A DNA stretch of 64,000 bases from NCBI GenBank assembly GCA_965276815.1, contig CBDIBE010000009.1, positions 248,001 through 312,000 of the forward strand, in the 5' to 3' direction. Under the pieces are notes generated by a model, which searched no databases, was not told the origin of the DNA, and saw nothing but the letters and a program-made list of their open reading frames with translations. Shown here piece after piece: positions 8,288-17,003 of the stretch. Both the position numbers and the translations under genes were made by a program. The stretch's first letter is position 1. Each line of letters begins with the position of its first letter. Source of the stretch: JAVVHH01 sp965276815 (GTDB lineage: Bacteria > Pseudomonadota > Alphaproteobacteria > Acetobacterales > Acetobacteraceae).

Positions 8288-9294
8288 TCGATATCAGCAT
8301 CCGGTTTTTGAACCGGGCACAAGTCGAGCTTCTCGCGCCGGGGGCCAAGGAGCTGGTGGGCGTGGTGGCGGAGGGACTTGCGGCGCACGGGCGCGGCGAG
8401 GTGGTGATGCCGCCAAAATCGCATTTGCACTTGGATCATCTGTTTGCCGGGCACTTCAATATTTTGCCCGGGTATGTCGGGCCGATCGGGCGGGCCGGGA
8501 TCAAGGTGGTCGGCGACTACGTGGAGAACTGGCGGCATGGGTTGCCGTCGGAGCTGGCGCTGCTGACGCTGTATGAGCCGCAGACGGGGCGGCCGGTTTG
8601 CATCATGGATGCGACGGCGCTGACCTGGATGCGGACCGGGGCGGTGACATGCGCGGGGGCGCTGCATCTGGCGCGGCGGGAGTCGCGCGTGGTGGCGCAT
8701 ATCGGGGCCAGGGGATCGGCGTTCAGCAATCTGCGCCTGCTGGCGGCGCATTTTCCGCTCGAGGAAATACGGATCTGCAGTCACCGGGCGGAGACGCGGG
8801 CGCGGCTGGCGGAACGGGTCACGCGGGAGCTCGGCGTACGGGCGGTGGCGATGGACTCGGTGACCGAAGCCGCCGCGGGCGCGGATATCGTGGTAGAAGC
8901 GACCCGGCTGACAACGCCGGAGACGCTGCTGCGCGAGCCTGCGCTGGCGCCGGGGGCCTTGCTGGTGACGTATGGTTGGGTGCGGGCGATCGACCCGGCG
9001 CTCGTGCACGCAGTCGACAAGGTGATCGTCGATGATTGGGCGCAATGTGGCTTGGGCGGGCAGCTGCACGAGTTGATCGAAGCGGGCGAGCTGCGGCGCG
9101 AGCATGTGCATGCTGAGATCGGCCAAGTAGTTTGCGGCGGCAAATCAGGGCGCGAGGACGCGCGCGAGCGGATCTTGTTCTGGCACCGGGGATTTGCGGT
9201 CAGCGACGTGGTGCTGGGGGACTGGATCTTGCGGCGCGCCGAGGCGGCAGGGGTGGGGACAATCCTTCCGCTGGCGACGGTGGGCGAGGAGTAG
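8284..9294 (+). CDS. Ornithine cyclodeaminase / mu-crystallin family protein
   Basis: A 336-residue NAD(P)-binding protein of the ornithine cyclodeaminase family, whose members perform cyclodeamination, imine reduction or amino-acid dehydrogenation. An N-terminal substrate domain with MPPKSHLHLD near residue 40 is followed by a Rossmann domain with VAHIGARGSAFSNLRLL (about 137-153), a slightly altered nucleotide loop. GTG start overlaps the permease stop (GTGA at 8284-8287). Co-transcription with an amino-acid permease suggests that it processes the imported compound. Confidence 0.85.
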   Translation: MIDISIRFLNRAQVELLAPGAKELVGVVAEGLAAHGRGEVVMPPKSHLHLDHLFAGHFNILPGYVGPIGRAGIKVVGDYVENWRHGLPSELALLTLYEPQTGRPVCIMDATALTWMRTGAVTCAGALHLARRESRVVAHIGARGSAFSNLRLLAAHFPLEEIRICSHRAETRARLAERVTRELGVRAVAMDSVTEAAAGADIVVEATRLTTPETLLREPALAPGALLVTYGWVRAIDPALVHAVDKVIVDDWAQCGLGGQLHELIEAGELRREHVHAEIGQVVCGGKSGREDARERILFWHRGFAVSDVVLGDWILRRAEAAGVGTILPLATVGEE

Positions 9295-9297
9295 CCG

Positions 9298-10167
9298 TCA
9301 GCCGCTGTATGGAGGGCAGACTGGGACGGGGAAGTCCCCGGTGGCCACCTTGAAGGGGCCGGGGAGCTCGCAATGGTGATAGGCGCCTAGGATCTTGCTG
9401 TACGTGCCGTCCGCTTTCATGGCGTTCAGGGCGTCGGCGGCCTTATCGGCGAGCACCGGGTCGGCGAAGGCGATGGTCTCGGCGTGCGGGTAGAGGCCGC
9501 TGGCGGCAATGCGGAAGAAAGTGGCGCCCTTCGATTTGTAGTAGAACGCCCCGTCGGTACTGATGATGGCGCCATCGACCTGGCCCGCGGCGAGCGCTTG
9601 CAGGACGTCGGCGTAGCTGGGGAAGGTGTGGATCTCGATGCCGGCCTTGCCGGCGGCCTCGAGGGCCTTGCTGGCGTCGCTGGTGTTGACGAAGTCCATC
9701 GAGCCGAGCTGGACGGCAAATTTCTTGCCGGAGAAATCGGCCAGCGTTTCGCCGCCCTTGGCGTCGGCGGGAACGACGATGGCAATACTGGCGGCGCCAT
9801 AGGGGATCATGTGGACCTGCGCGGCGCGCTCGGGCGTGTAGTACATGAACGTGTCGATCATGTCGTAGCGGCCGCCCTTGAGCCCGGGGATCATGGTGGA
9901 GAACTCGGCGCCGACATATTGGATTTTTAGGCAGAGCTTGGCGGCGAGGGCGCGGCCGAGCTCCATGTCCATGCCGACGAAATTACCGCTGTCGTCGATG
10001 TATTGCAGGGGCGGGGCGTTGGGGTTGGTGGCCGACACGATGGTGCCGGGCGTGATCAGCTTGATGCCGTCGGGCGGGGTGCATCCGGTCTGCGCGGCGG
10101 CAATCTCCGGGAGCGAGAAGATTGCTGAGGCGAGCAGGAGTGCTCGGATCGCCTTGGTGCCCGTCAT
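9298..10167 (-). CDS. Amino-acid ABC transporter periplasmic binding protein
   Basis: A 289-residue solute-binding protein of family 3. A Sec signal peptide (TKAIRALLLASAIFSLPEIAAAQ) covers the first 26 residues. The mature part has NPNAPPLQYIDDSGNFVGMD and DMELGRALAAKL, the conserved first-lobe pattern for polar amino acids, and QVDGAIISTDGAFYY in the hinge region. It converges on the cyclodeaminase-family gene with a 3-bp gap. It likely delivers a ligand to the permease at 7559, although it is on the other strand. Confidence 0.88.
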   Translation of the reverse strand: MTGTKAIRALLLASAIFSLPEIAAAQTGCTPPDGIKLITPGTIVSATNPNAPPLQYIDDSGNFVGMDMELGRALAAKLCLKIQYVGAEFSTMIPGLKGGRYDMIDTFMYYTPERAAQVHMIPYGAASIAIVVPADAKGGETLADFSGKKFAVQLGSMDFVNTSDASKALEAAGKAGIEIHTFPSYADVLQALAAGQVDGAIISTDGAFYYKSKGATFFRIAASGLYPHAETIAFADPVLADKAADALNAMKADGTYSKILGAYHHCELPGPFKVATGDFPVPVCPPYSG

Positions 10168-10171
10168 GCCG

Positions 10172-11515
10172 CTAGTTCCCCGAATGCTGGGGCGAAATGC
10201 TAGGGGCGGATGCGGGATGGCGCAATGAAGTGCGCAGGATGCTCTGCAGCCCGGCGGTGAAGGCCTCGCGGGAGTGGCCGCGCAAGAAGGCGGCGGTGGC
10301 GTTGCGGCGAAGTGCGGTGCGCAGCGCCGGGTCCTCGAGGAGGCGGCTTATGGCCGCGGCGAAGTCGGCGGCGGTGTCGGCGATGAGGAGGTCGCGGCCG
10401 GGTTCGAGCGCGACGCCGCGAGCGCCGATCGCGGTGGCGACGATGGCCGCGCCGTGGGCGGCGGCTTCGACGGTCTTGACGCTGACGCCGGTGCCGGTGC
10501 GCAGTGGGACGAGGACGATCTCGACCTGGCGGTAGAAGGTGGCGACGTCGTCGATCCAGCCGGTGATGGTGGTGGTTTCGGGCGGCAGAAGCCGGGCGGC
10601 TTGCGGGCCGATCGGGCCGGCGACCAATAGGCGAAGCGGAAGCGGGGCGAGCTTGGGGAGGATCTCGCGCGCGAGGAAGGCGGCAGCTTCGACGTTGGGG
10701 AGGGCGGCGCCGGCGATGAAGCCGAGATGGAACGGGCGCGGGGACGGGTCGGTGTGCTGTGGCTCCACGGGTCTGGGCGTGGGAAGGATCGCCAGCTTGG
10801 CGCGGGGGACGCCGGCTTCGGCGTAGATGCCGGCTTCCTCGGGGGCGTTGAAGACGACGCGGTCGAAATCGGCGAGGAGTGCCGCTTCTTCTTTGAGCAG
10901 CCGAGGCACGCGGGCCCAGGTGGCGGCGGGCAGAAAGTCCTTCGGGTGGAAGATGGAGCGGAACAGGCGCGGGTGGCGCCTTGTCAGGGCGAGCAGGATC
11001 TGGGCGTTGAACCGCTCGCGCTGCGGATAGTTGTCGTGCATGTCGATCAGCTTGGCGGCCGGGAGAGCGCGGAGCGATTCACGTCCCATTAAGGCCGCCG
11101 TGTGAAGCTTGTGAACGACGATGGCGTCGAAAGGGGCGGAGCGGAGGAATTTTGCAATTTGGTCGCGACGTCGGCGGCCGAGCAGGCGCTCGAACGCGAG
11201 CGGCAGGTAGCGCTTTCCGGCCAACGCGCGCCACAGCGTCATGGCGCCGAGTTCGGCGACCGCGGCGCCGCGGTTCGGGTAGGCGTCAAGGATGAGGGTG
11301 GAGCGGGTGAGGCGGCGGAGTTCGTCGATTTCCCGCGCAGACCAGGCGGAGCTGAAACGGTTCAGCGAAAGGACGGAGACAGCGCAGCCGAGATCGCGGA
11401 GGGCGTGGAACCAAGAGAGATAATTTTGCGCGGACCCGTCGCCCGGGCTGAGAAAGGGCCGTTCGGTGACGAGCAGGACGTGCGGGGGCGCGTCGCGTGG
11501 CATATCCAACGGCAT
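10172..11515 (-). CDS. Group 1 glycosyltransferase (GT-B fold) of the EPS locus
   Basis: A 447-residue GT-B glycosyltransferase. The N-terminal lobe begins HVLLVTERPFLSPGDGSAQN, and the C-terminal lobe has GFIAGAALPNVEAAAFL, TITGWIDDVATFYRQVEIVL and VPLRTGTGVSVKTVEAAAHG, the nucleotide-sugar binding region seen in GT4-type enzymes. ATG at 11515 was chosen because it lies 13 bp after the acyltransferase stop; the open frame extends further up but lacks homology-like sequence there. The last gene of the long minus-strand EPS run, adding one sugar to the repeat unit. Confidence 0.85.
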   Translation of the reverse strand: MPLDMPRDAPPHVLLVTERPFLSPGDGSAQNYLSWFHALRDLGCAVSVLSLNRFSSAWSAREIDELRRLTRSTLILDAYPNRGAAVAELGAMTLWRALAGKRYLPLAFERLLGRRRRDQIAKFLRSAPFDAIVVHKLHTAALMGRESLRALPAAKLIDMHDNYPQRERFNAQILLALTRRHPRLFRSIFHPKDFLPAATWARVPRLLKEEAALLADFDRVVFNAPEEAGIYAEAGVPRAKLAILPTPRPVEPQHTDPSPRPFHLGFIAGAALPNVEAAAFLAREILPKLAPLPLRLLVAGPIGPQAARLLPPETTTITGWIDDVATFYRQVEIVLVPLRTGTGVSVKTVEAAAHGAAIVATAIGARGVALEPGRDLLIADTAADFAAAISRLLEDPALRTALRRNATAAFLRGHSREAFTAGLQSILRTSLRHPASAPSISPQHSGN

Positions 11516-11528
11516 GGGCGCGATGGTC

Positions 11529-12731
11529 CTAAACCGGGGCCTGATCGGGGAACAGCGGGGCGGGAACTTGTCTCGGTGGCGGCGTGTCGCCAGCCGCGTG
11601 CGAGCCGAAGGCGCGGCGGACACGAAGCATGGGACGCTCGACGCCGTAATAAGATGCGGCGGCGAGGGCAAACGACGTCGCCATCAGCGGGAGAAACACG
11701 GCGGCGAACCAAGAGGTGGTCGGTGCGGCACCGACGAGCGGAGCGACAGCCCAGCCAGGCAGCAGCGCCATGGCCAAGCACAGCACGAGCCAGTGCCATA
11801 GGTAGAGCGAGTAGCTGTAGCGGCCGACGAGAATCATCAGCCGGTGCCCGAGAAGGGTCCGGGCCCAGGCAAGTGCGGGGCCGTGCAGGATGGCGCCGGC
11901 GATGAGGAAGAGGCCAACGCCTTGGACGTTGAACCGGAGGGTCTGCCGGAACCAAGGGTCGCGGATGAGCAGAGTGCCTGACACCAGGAGGATGCCGGCG
12001 ATGGCCGCCGAGCTTCTGCCAACGAGGCGAAGCGTGGTGGCGCGGAGCTTGCTGGCCAGTAGCGCCGACAGGACGGCGCCGTAGAGGATGGAGTCGATCC
12101 TGGTGTCGGTCCCGTGCTCGACGCGCAGCATCGTGCAGCCCGTGGTGCATGCGCTGGCCACGTGCAAGCGCCACAGGGAGACAGCGGCGATCAGCGCGAG
12201 CAAGGCGACGACGAAGGCGAGGCGGCGCCGTGCCAGCGCGAGTACGAGCAGCGGGAAGACCAGATAAAAATGTTCTTCGACCGCCAGCGACCAGAGCACT
12301 CCAAACGGATGCGGGGTATTCGGCAGCCCGGAGGATAGCGGGCGGAAGATCTCAAGAATGTTGACGAAGTAGAAGAGCGCGGATGCGGTATCCAGGCTGG
12401 TGATCCGGCCGCCGATCACGGGCAGGAGCAAAACGCTGGCGGCGATCATGACGATCAGCGCGGGATAGAGCCGGAGCACGCGGCGGATGTAAAACAGGTG
12501 CAGCCGGAGGCGGCCGGTGCGGTCGATCTCGGCGAGGAGCAGTCCGGTGATCAAGTAGCCGCTGATGAAGAAGAAGACGGTGACGCCGAGCAGGCCGGGC
12601 GCGATCCGGACGGCGAAATGGCTGAGGATGACGAGCAGGATCGAGACCGCGCGCATGCCGTCCAGCGCGGGGATGTAGTTTTGCGTCTGCGCTGGGGTGG
12701 TGTGCTGTAGTTGTGCGGCCAGGCTAGCCAT
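11529..12731 (-). CDS. Membrane acyltransferase 3 family protein (OafA/ExoZ-like)
   Basis: A 400-residue integral membrane acyltransferase that would add acetyl or similar groups to the polysaccharide. It shows IPALDGMRAVSILLVILSHF at residues 19-38 (conserved R and H of the family), FYIRRVLRLYPAL near 80 and WSLAVEEHFYLVFPLLVL near 145, with about ten membrane helices. Length is typical (350-400). The start overlaps the HAD/UbiA-like gene end by 8 bp. The decorated sugar is not known. Confidence 0.88.
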   Translation of the reverse strand: MASLAAQLQHTTPAQTQNYIPALDGMRAVSILLVILSHFAVRIAPGLLGVTVFFFISGYLITGLLLAEIDRTGRLRLHLFYIRRVLRLYPALIVMIAASVLLLPVIGGRITSLDTASALFYFVNILEIFRPLSSGLPNTPHPFGVLWSLAVEEHFYLVFPLLVLALARRRLAFVVALLALIAAVSLWRLHVASACTTGCTMLRVEHGTDTRIDSILYGAVLSALLASKLRATTLRLVGRSSAAIAGILLVSGTLLIRDPWFRQTLRFNVQGVGLFLIAGAILHGPALAWARTLLGHRLMILVGRYSYSLYLWHWLVLCLAMALLPGWAVAPLVGAAPTTSWFAAVFLPLMATSFALAAASYYGVERPMLRVRRAFGSHAAGDTPPPRQVPAPLFPDQAPV

Positions 12732-14157
12732 GGGGGAGCCAGGCGAAGTTGGTGCGGAGGATTTGCAGCTCGTGGCGGGCGCGCTGGAGATGCCAGAAGA
12801 CGATGAGGGCGGCCGTTGGCCAGAACCACGGCGAGCCGATGGGGGCGAGCGGCGTGAGCAGGAGGCAGAGGAATAGGTAGCAGGTCAGGACGTAGAGGTT
12901 GACCGGGATTTTCAGGGCTTCGCGGGTCTTGCCGTAGCGGTAGGCGACGTAGCGGACTTGGCGGACCAATAGGATTGCGGCGAGCAACAAGAACCCGGCG
13001 GGCGCCAACGGCAGGAATGCGGCGAGTGCGACGCCCTTGGCGGCCTGCAGCAACGGATAGATGAAGGCTCGGCTTTTGGGATCGATCCGGTTGTAGAGCG
13101 CGTAGCACAGCCGGGTCACGGCCAAGTATGCGAGCAGACCGGCGAAGACGAAGGGCGCTTTGGCGACGGGCGCCAAGCAGAGGGCGCAGAGCGCCGCGAG
13201 GGCGGCGGCCCAGACCCAGGCTTGGCGCGGGCGCACCCGGCGGGACCATTGGTCGAAGCCGGGCGGAACGCGCGGCTGCTCCTCGTATCGCTTGCCGAGA
13301 CAGTCATTCTCCCAGTTGCCGAGCTCATAGATCGTCCAGAACGCCAGTTGGAATAGGACGAGACCGAGCGCGCAGCGAAGTTTGTGCGGGTCTGCGGGAA
13401 GATAGGCGAGCAAGAGGCAGAACAGATCGTAGAACAGAATCGTGCGCAGAATGACGTTCTCGCCCTTGCGCTTGCAATGGTGCATGTATTGCAGGGGCAG
13501 GTAGAAGGACGGCCCGGTGGCTTCCGGCTCAGGCGCCGGCAGGATGTAGGCGCCATGGCAGAGTTTGAGGAAGTCGCCGTCATCCTCGCTGTCGGTGACC
13601 AGGATGGCGCGGCGCATCGTTTCGGTACCGAGCTTGCGGCGCAAGGCCTCGGCCTTGCCGAGACGGCGCAACCGGAAGCCGCCCAGGAACGAGGCGCTGA
13701 CCGGGACCGGCCAGGCGCAGCCCATGGCGCGCAGCAAGGGCGCGACGATGAAGCGGACTGCGTAGGTCGCGACGATCACCGTGCCGTCGGGCCGCACGGC
13801 GAGCGCATCGAGCAACTCGGCGTTGACGTGCGCGCGGGCAAGATCCGGGCAGGCGCGGCGCCAAAACGCGGGAGACCAGGGCATCAGTATCGTGAGCAAG
13901 AAGACGCGCAGCCAGTCGCGGTAGAGCCAGCTTTTGTTGTCGCCCGGCAGTAATCTCCAGGGTTGGAGCAGTTCGAGCAAGGATAGCAGCGGGACGGCGA
14001 TGCAGCGGGGGCGCAGGGTTTGCAAGTAGAGCTGCGTCGAGTTGCGCAGCAGCAGGGTGCCGTCGAAATCGACCACGGTGATGCTCTCGGCGGGGAAGCC
14101 GGCGGAGAGCGCCGCCAGGGTCGCGGGACTGGCGGGAAGGAATGCCACGTCCTGCAT
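12724..14157 (-). CDS. HAD phosphatase - UbiA-like membrane fusion protein
   Basis: A 477-residue two-part protein. Residues 25-200 are a HAD-superfamily hydrolase: VVDFDGTLLLRNST carries the nucleophile Asp and its partner, and VTDSEDDGDFLKLC gives the C-terminal acidic motif. Residues about 230-470 form a multi-helix membrane region with YELGNWENDCLGKRYE, resembling the Asp-rich region of UbiA-type prenyltransferases although the second DxxxD motif is not obvious. Related fusions occur in cell-envelope polysaccharide loci, where the membrane half moves or transfers polyprenyl phosphate sugars. It overlaps both neighbours (1 bp and 8 bp). Confidence 0.7.
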   Translation of the reverse strand: MQDVAFLPASPATLAALSAGFPAESITVVDFDGTLLLRNSTQLYLQTLRPRCIAVPLLSLLELLQPWRLLPGDNKSWLYRDWLRVFLLTILMPWSPAFWRRACPDLARAHVNAELLDALAVRPDGTVIVATYAVRFIVAPLLRAMGCAWPVPVSASFLGGFRLRRLGKAEALRRKLGTETMRRAILVTDSEDDGDFLKLCHGAYILPAPEPEATGPSFYLPLQYMHHCKRKGENVILRTILFYDLFCLLLAYLPADPHKLRCALGLVLFQLAFWTIYELGNWENDCLGKRYEEQPRVPPGFDQWSRRVRPRQAWVWAAALAALCALCLAPVAKAPFVFAGLLAYLAVTRLCYALYNRIDPKSRAFIYPLLQAAKGVALAAFLPLAPAGFLLLAAILLVRQVRYVAYRYGKTREALKIPVNLYVLTCYLFLCLLLTPLAPIGSPWFWPTAALIVFWHLQRARHELQILRTNFAWLPHG

Positions 14158-15602
14158 CAGCCGGCGATCCGTTTCGGTGCCCAGCTGATGTTATAGCCGA
14201 GCTTAGCGTAGGCACGGCCGCGCAGGCCCAGGAGATCGACCGCCAGGCCGCCAGCGGCGTAGCCGAGCGCCCCGGCGGCAATCTTGGCGGCGAGGCTGTA
14301 GGAGTGTCCGCCGGGGACGGCGAGGACGGCGACGCTCATTACGGCGGCGGCGAAGGCGACTTGTAATAGGAGGCGGCGTGGGATTGGCAAACGGCCGGGC
14401 ACGCGGCCGATCAGCCACGCGTGGATGCATGACACCAGCATGGCGACTAGCGAGGCGATCGGCGCGCCGATCAGGCCGAGCGGCGGGACCAAGGCGGCGG
14501 TTCCGAGCAGCGCGAGCACGGCGGCAACGAAAGAAACGGTGACTTGGCGGGAGAGCCGCTTGCCGAGTTGGAAGGCGGTATCGAGATACACGCCGCGGAC
14601 CGAGCCAAGCAGCACGGTCAGCGCCATCCAGGGGATGAGCGGGCGGACGCCGTCGCCGAAGGCGGGGCCGACGAGTTGGGCTGCCAGTTCGGGAGCGGTC
14701 AGTGCCATGCCGAGGCTGGCCGGGACCATGATCGCGAGCAGGAGGGCGAGATTGTCCTCGAGCTGCGAACCCAGGGCGGCCGGGTCGCCCCGCTCGTAGG
14801 CGCGGACCGCGAGCGGATAGGTAGCGTAGCCGATCGCGCCGGCCATCACGAGCAAGACGTTCTGCGACAGCGCGTAAGCGGCAGTGTACAGGCCGAGTTC
14901 GCGCTGCGTTGTGAGGGCCGCGACGAGCGCGCGCACGCCACTAGTGAACAAGCCGGCCATCAGCATGCTGAGCGCGAACGGCAAGCCGAAGCGCACCACT
15001 TCGGCGGCGAGCGCACGGTCGAGCAGGCGGGGCTGCGGGGCCAACCGGCGACGGCCGAGCGGCAGGATCGCCGCGATCAGGCCAAGCATGTTGCCGAGCG
15101 CGGTGGCGAGCGCATTATGCGTCAGCCAGGCGGCGCCCAGCGTGAACAGCATCAGCATGACGGCGCGGACGAGGCTAAAGAGCAGATATCGTTTCGGGCG
15201 GTGACCGGCAACCTCGAAGCGGGACAGCAGCTCGAAACAGGCAAACGACCATGCCATGCAGATGCCGAGGACGAATTGCGGCAGGTCCTGCACGGGCAAC
15301 AGGGTCGAGAGCGCGGCGAGGCCAGTCAGTAGCGCGGTCAGGCCGACCATCGCGTAAAACAGCATCACGAATGTGGGGATGGTGCGCTGGTCCGCTTGGC
15401 GCGCTTCGTAGAAGCGCATGAAGGAGAGGCCCAGCCATTCGAACGCGATCGTCGAGCCGAAGCTCATGATGATCAGCGTCAGGCCGTAGACGCCGTATTC
15501 GGCGGGCGTGAGCAGCCGGGTCAGGATCGACGCCGTTGCGATGGAGAGGATTCCGGGCAACAGCCTGGCGACGAGATAAAGTATACCGTTGCGCAGCATC
15601 AT
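14157..15602 (-). CDS. Polysaccharide flippase, Wzx/MATE-like
   Basis: A 481-residue membrane protein of the polysaccharide-transporter (PST) family with about twelve to fourteen helices. The start MLRNGILYLVARLLPGILSI and ILTRLLTPAEYGVYGL near residue 30 are hallmark sequences of Wzx-type flippases, which move the lipid-linked repeat unit across the inner membrane. ATG at 15602 (or 15599) was preferred to the TTG at 15626. Its stop shares one base with the next ATG. Divergent from the Wzy-like gene at 15687. Confidence 0.87.
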   Translation of the reverse strand: MMLRNGILYLVARLLPGILSIATASILTRLLTPAEYGVYGLTLIIMSFGSTIAFEWLGLSFMRFYEARQADQRTIPTFVMLFYAMVGLTALLTGLAALSTLLPVQDLPQFVLGICMAWSFACFELLSRFEVAGHRPKRYLLFSLVRAVMLMLFTLGAAWLTHNALATALGNMLGLIAAILPLGRRRLAPQPRLLDRALAAEVVRFGLPFALSMLMAGLFTSGVRALVAALTTQRELGLYTAAYALSQNVLLVMAGAIGYATYPLAVRAYERGDPAALGSQLEDNLALLLAIMVPASLGMALTAPELAAQLVGPAFGDGVRPLIPWMALTVLLGSVRGVYLDTAFQLGKRLSRQVTVSFVAAVLALLGTAALVPPLGLIGAPIASLVAMLVSCIHAWLIGRVPGRLPIPRRLLLQVAFAAAVMSVAVLAVPGGHSYSLAAKIAAGALGYAAGGLAVDLLGLRGRAYAKLGYNISWAPKRIAG

Positions 15603-15686
15603 CTGGGATGTTCTATACCAGCGCAAACACAGCGTCTATTAAACTTCCCGGTCGGCTGTAGTTTTTCTTGCTGAAGAGGTGGAGTG

Positions 15687-17003
15687 ATGCTTTCGACGAC
15701 GTCCGGCACGGAAACGCCAAGTCGCCCGGGCCTGTTCTGGCACCTGGCAATGATGTTCATCATGGCGATCTATGCGGGTGCACTCACCCCGGCGGTGCGG
15801 AACTACTCCGGCGCCGGGTCGCTGTCGGCGGGTGATTCAGATATTGGCAGCACCGCGATGCAGTTCTGCTCGCTCGCCATCGTGCTATTCTGGGGGATGC
15901 GGAACCCGGGGCGGCTGTCTGGGATGCTCAAACCGGTGCTGCCTTACTTGGCAATCCTGGCGTTCTGCTTTGCTTCGTTTCTGTGGTCGGACTATAAGTT
16001 CAACTCGCTGCGGCGCAGCCTTTCGCTGAGCGTGTGCATTTTCTATGGTCTGTACCTGCACGACCGGATCGGGTTGGACGGGATGCTGCGGATGTTCGTG
16101 CGGGCCGCGGTCGGTCTCGCGTTACTATCGATTGTTGTCTATTTTATTGTGCCAAGTGTCGGGCATGATACGGCGGAAGGTTATGGGGATGCGTTGCGCG
16201 GGGTGTTCGCCTCGAAGAACCAAGCGGGGATGGCGATGGTGCTGGCGATCGCCAATCTGCTGTATTTGGGTTCGCGTCCGCGCGCGAACCGCGCCGGGGT
16301 GATCGCTGGCACGGTGGTGACGTTCGGCATGCTGTTCATGACAAAGTCGGCCAGTTCGTTGGTCATCGCGCTCATTTTGTTGGGGATCGGCTCGCGGCTG
16401 TGGCTGCGCAGCCCGGCGGCACGATTGACGCATAGCGCGATCGTGGCGGCCTTGCTGTTGATCGCATTGTTCTCGGTCGTCTTCTGGCCCGAGGCGATCT
16501 TTTCGGCCGCGGGACGCGACGCCAACCTGACGGGGCGCGTTCCGCTCTGGCAAGAGTTGTTCCGGTTTGCCCAGGCGCGGTGGCTGCTTGGGTACGGGTA
16601 CAATGGTTTTTGGAACGCTGATTCACGCAATGTTCAGTTTGTTTGGCAGATGGTCGGCTGGAAGGCGCCAAACGGTCATAATGGTTATTTAGACATCGTG
16701 CTGCAAATCGGGGTGGTGGGGTTGCTGCTATACATGGTGGCATGGAGCAAGATCCTTGCCGGAGCGATCCGGCAATTGCTGCAAGGGACGCTGCCGGAGG
16801 CGCAATGGATCGCGCTATTCATGTTGGTCAACGTGCTGCTGAATGTCGATGAGGGACCCCTGCCCTACCCTGACCAGTTCACCTTGTTCAGCGGGGTTTG
16901 CCTGGTCGTGCTGGCAAGAGCGCCGGCGCGGGCGCTAATGACCCGGCCGCGCATGTTTGGTCCAGCCCGGCGCGGGACCCCTTGGCGGGAGGGGCCGGCT
17001 TAG
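15687..17003 (+). CDS. O-antigen ligase/polymerase family protein (Wzy/ExoQ-like)
   Basis: A 438-residue membrane protein of the O-antigen polymerase/ligase family with about ten helices. LRGVFASKNQAGMAMVLA (near 170) and the periplasmic loop containing GRVPLWQELF, LLGYGYNGFW and GHNGYLDIVLQIG are characteristic of ExoQ-like polymerases, which join lipid-linked repeat units. ATG at 15687 has an upstream AGAGGTGGAG ribosome site; GTG at 15684 is possible. The stop codon TAG at 17001-17003 forms the palindrome CTAG with the convergent xylanase stop. The only plus-strand gene within this part of the EPS locus. Confidence 0.85.
   Translation: MLSTTSGTETPSRPGLFWHLAMMFIMAIYAGALTPAVRNYSGAGSLSAGDSDIGSTAMQFCSLAIVLFWGMRNPGRLSGMLKPVLPYLAILAFCFASFLWSDYKFNSLRRSLSLSVCIFYGLYLHDRIGLDGMLRMFVRAAVGLALLSIVVYFIVPSVGHDTAEGYGDALRGVFASKNQAGMAMVLAIANLLYLGSRPRANRAGVIAGTVVTFGMLFMTKSASSLVIALILLGIGSRLWLRSPAARLTHSAIVAALLLIALFSVVFWPEAIFSAAGRDANLTGRVPLWQELFRFAQARWLLGYGYNGFWNADSRNVQFVWQMVGWKAPNGHNGYLDIVLQIGVVGLLLYMVAWSKILAGAIRQLLQGTLPEAQWIALFMLVNVLLNVDEGPLPYPDQFTLFSGVCLVVLARAPARALMTRPRMFGPARRGTPWREGPA

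Noticed and set aside
11102..11905. 267-codon plus frame antisense to the glycosyltransferase and acyltransferase
   Set aside because: Low-complexity Arg/Gly/Ala sequence with no motif; both minus-strand genes have clear family motifs.
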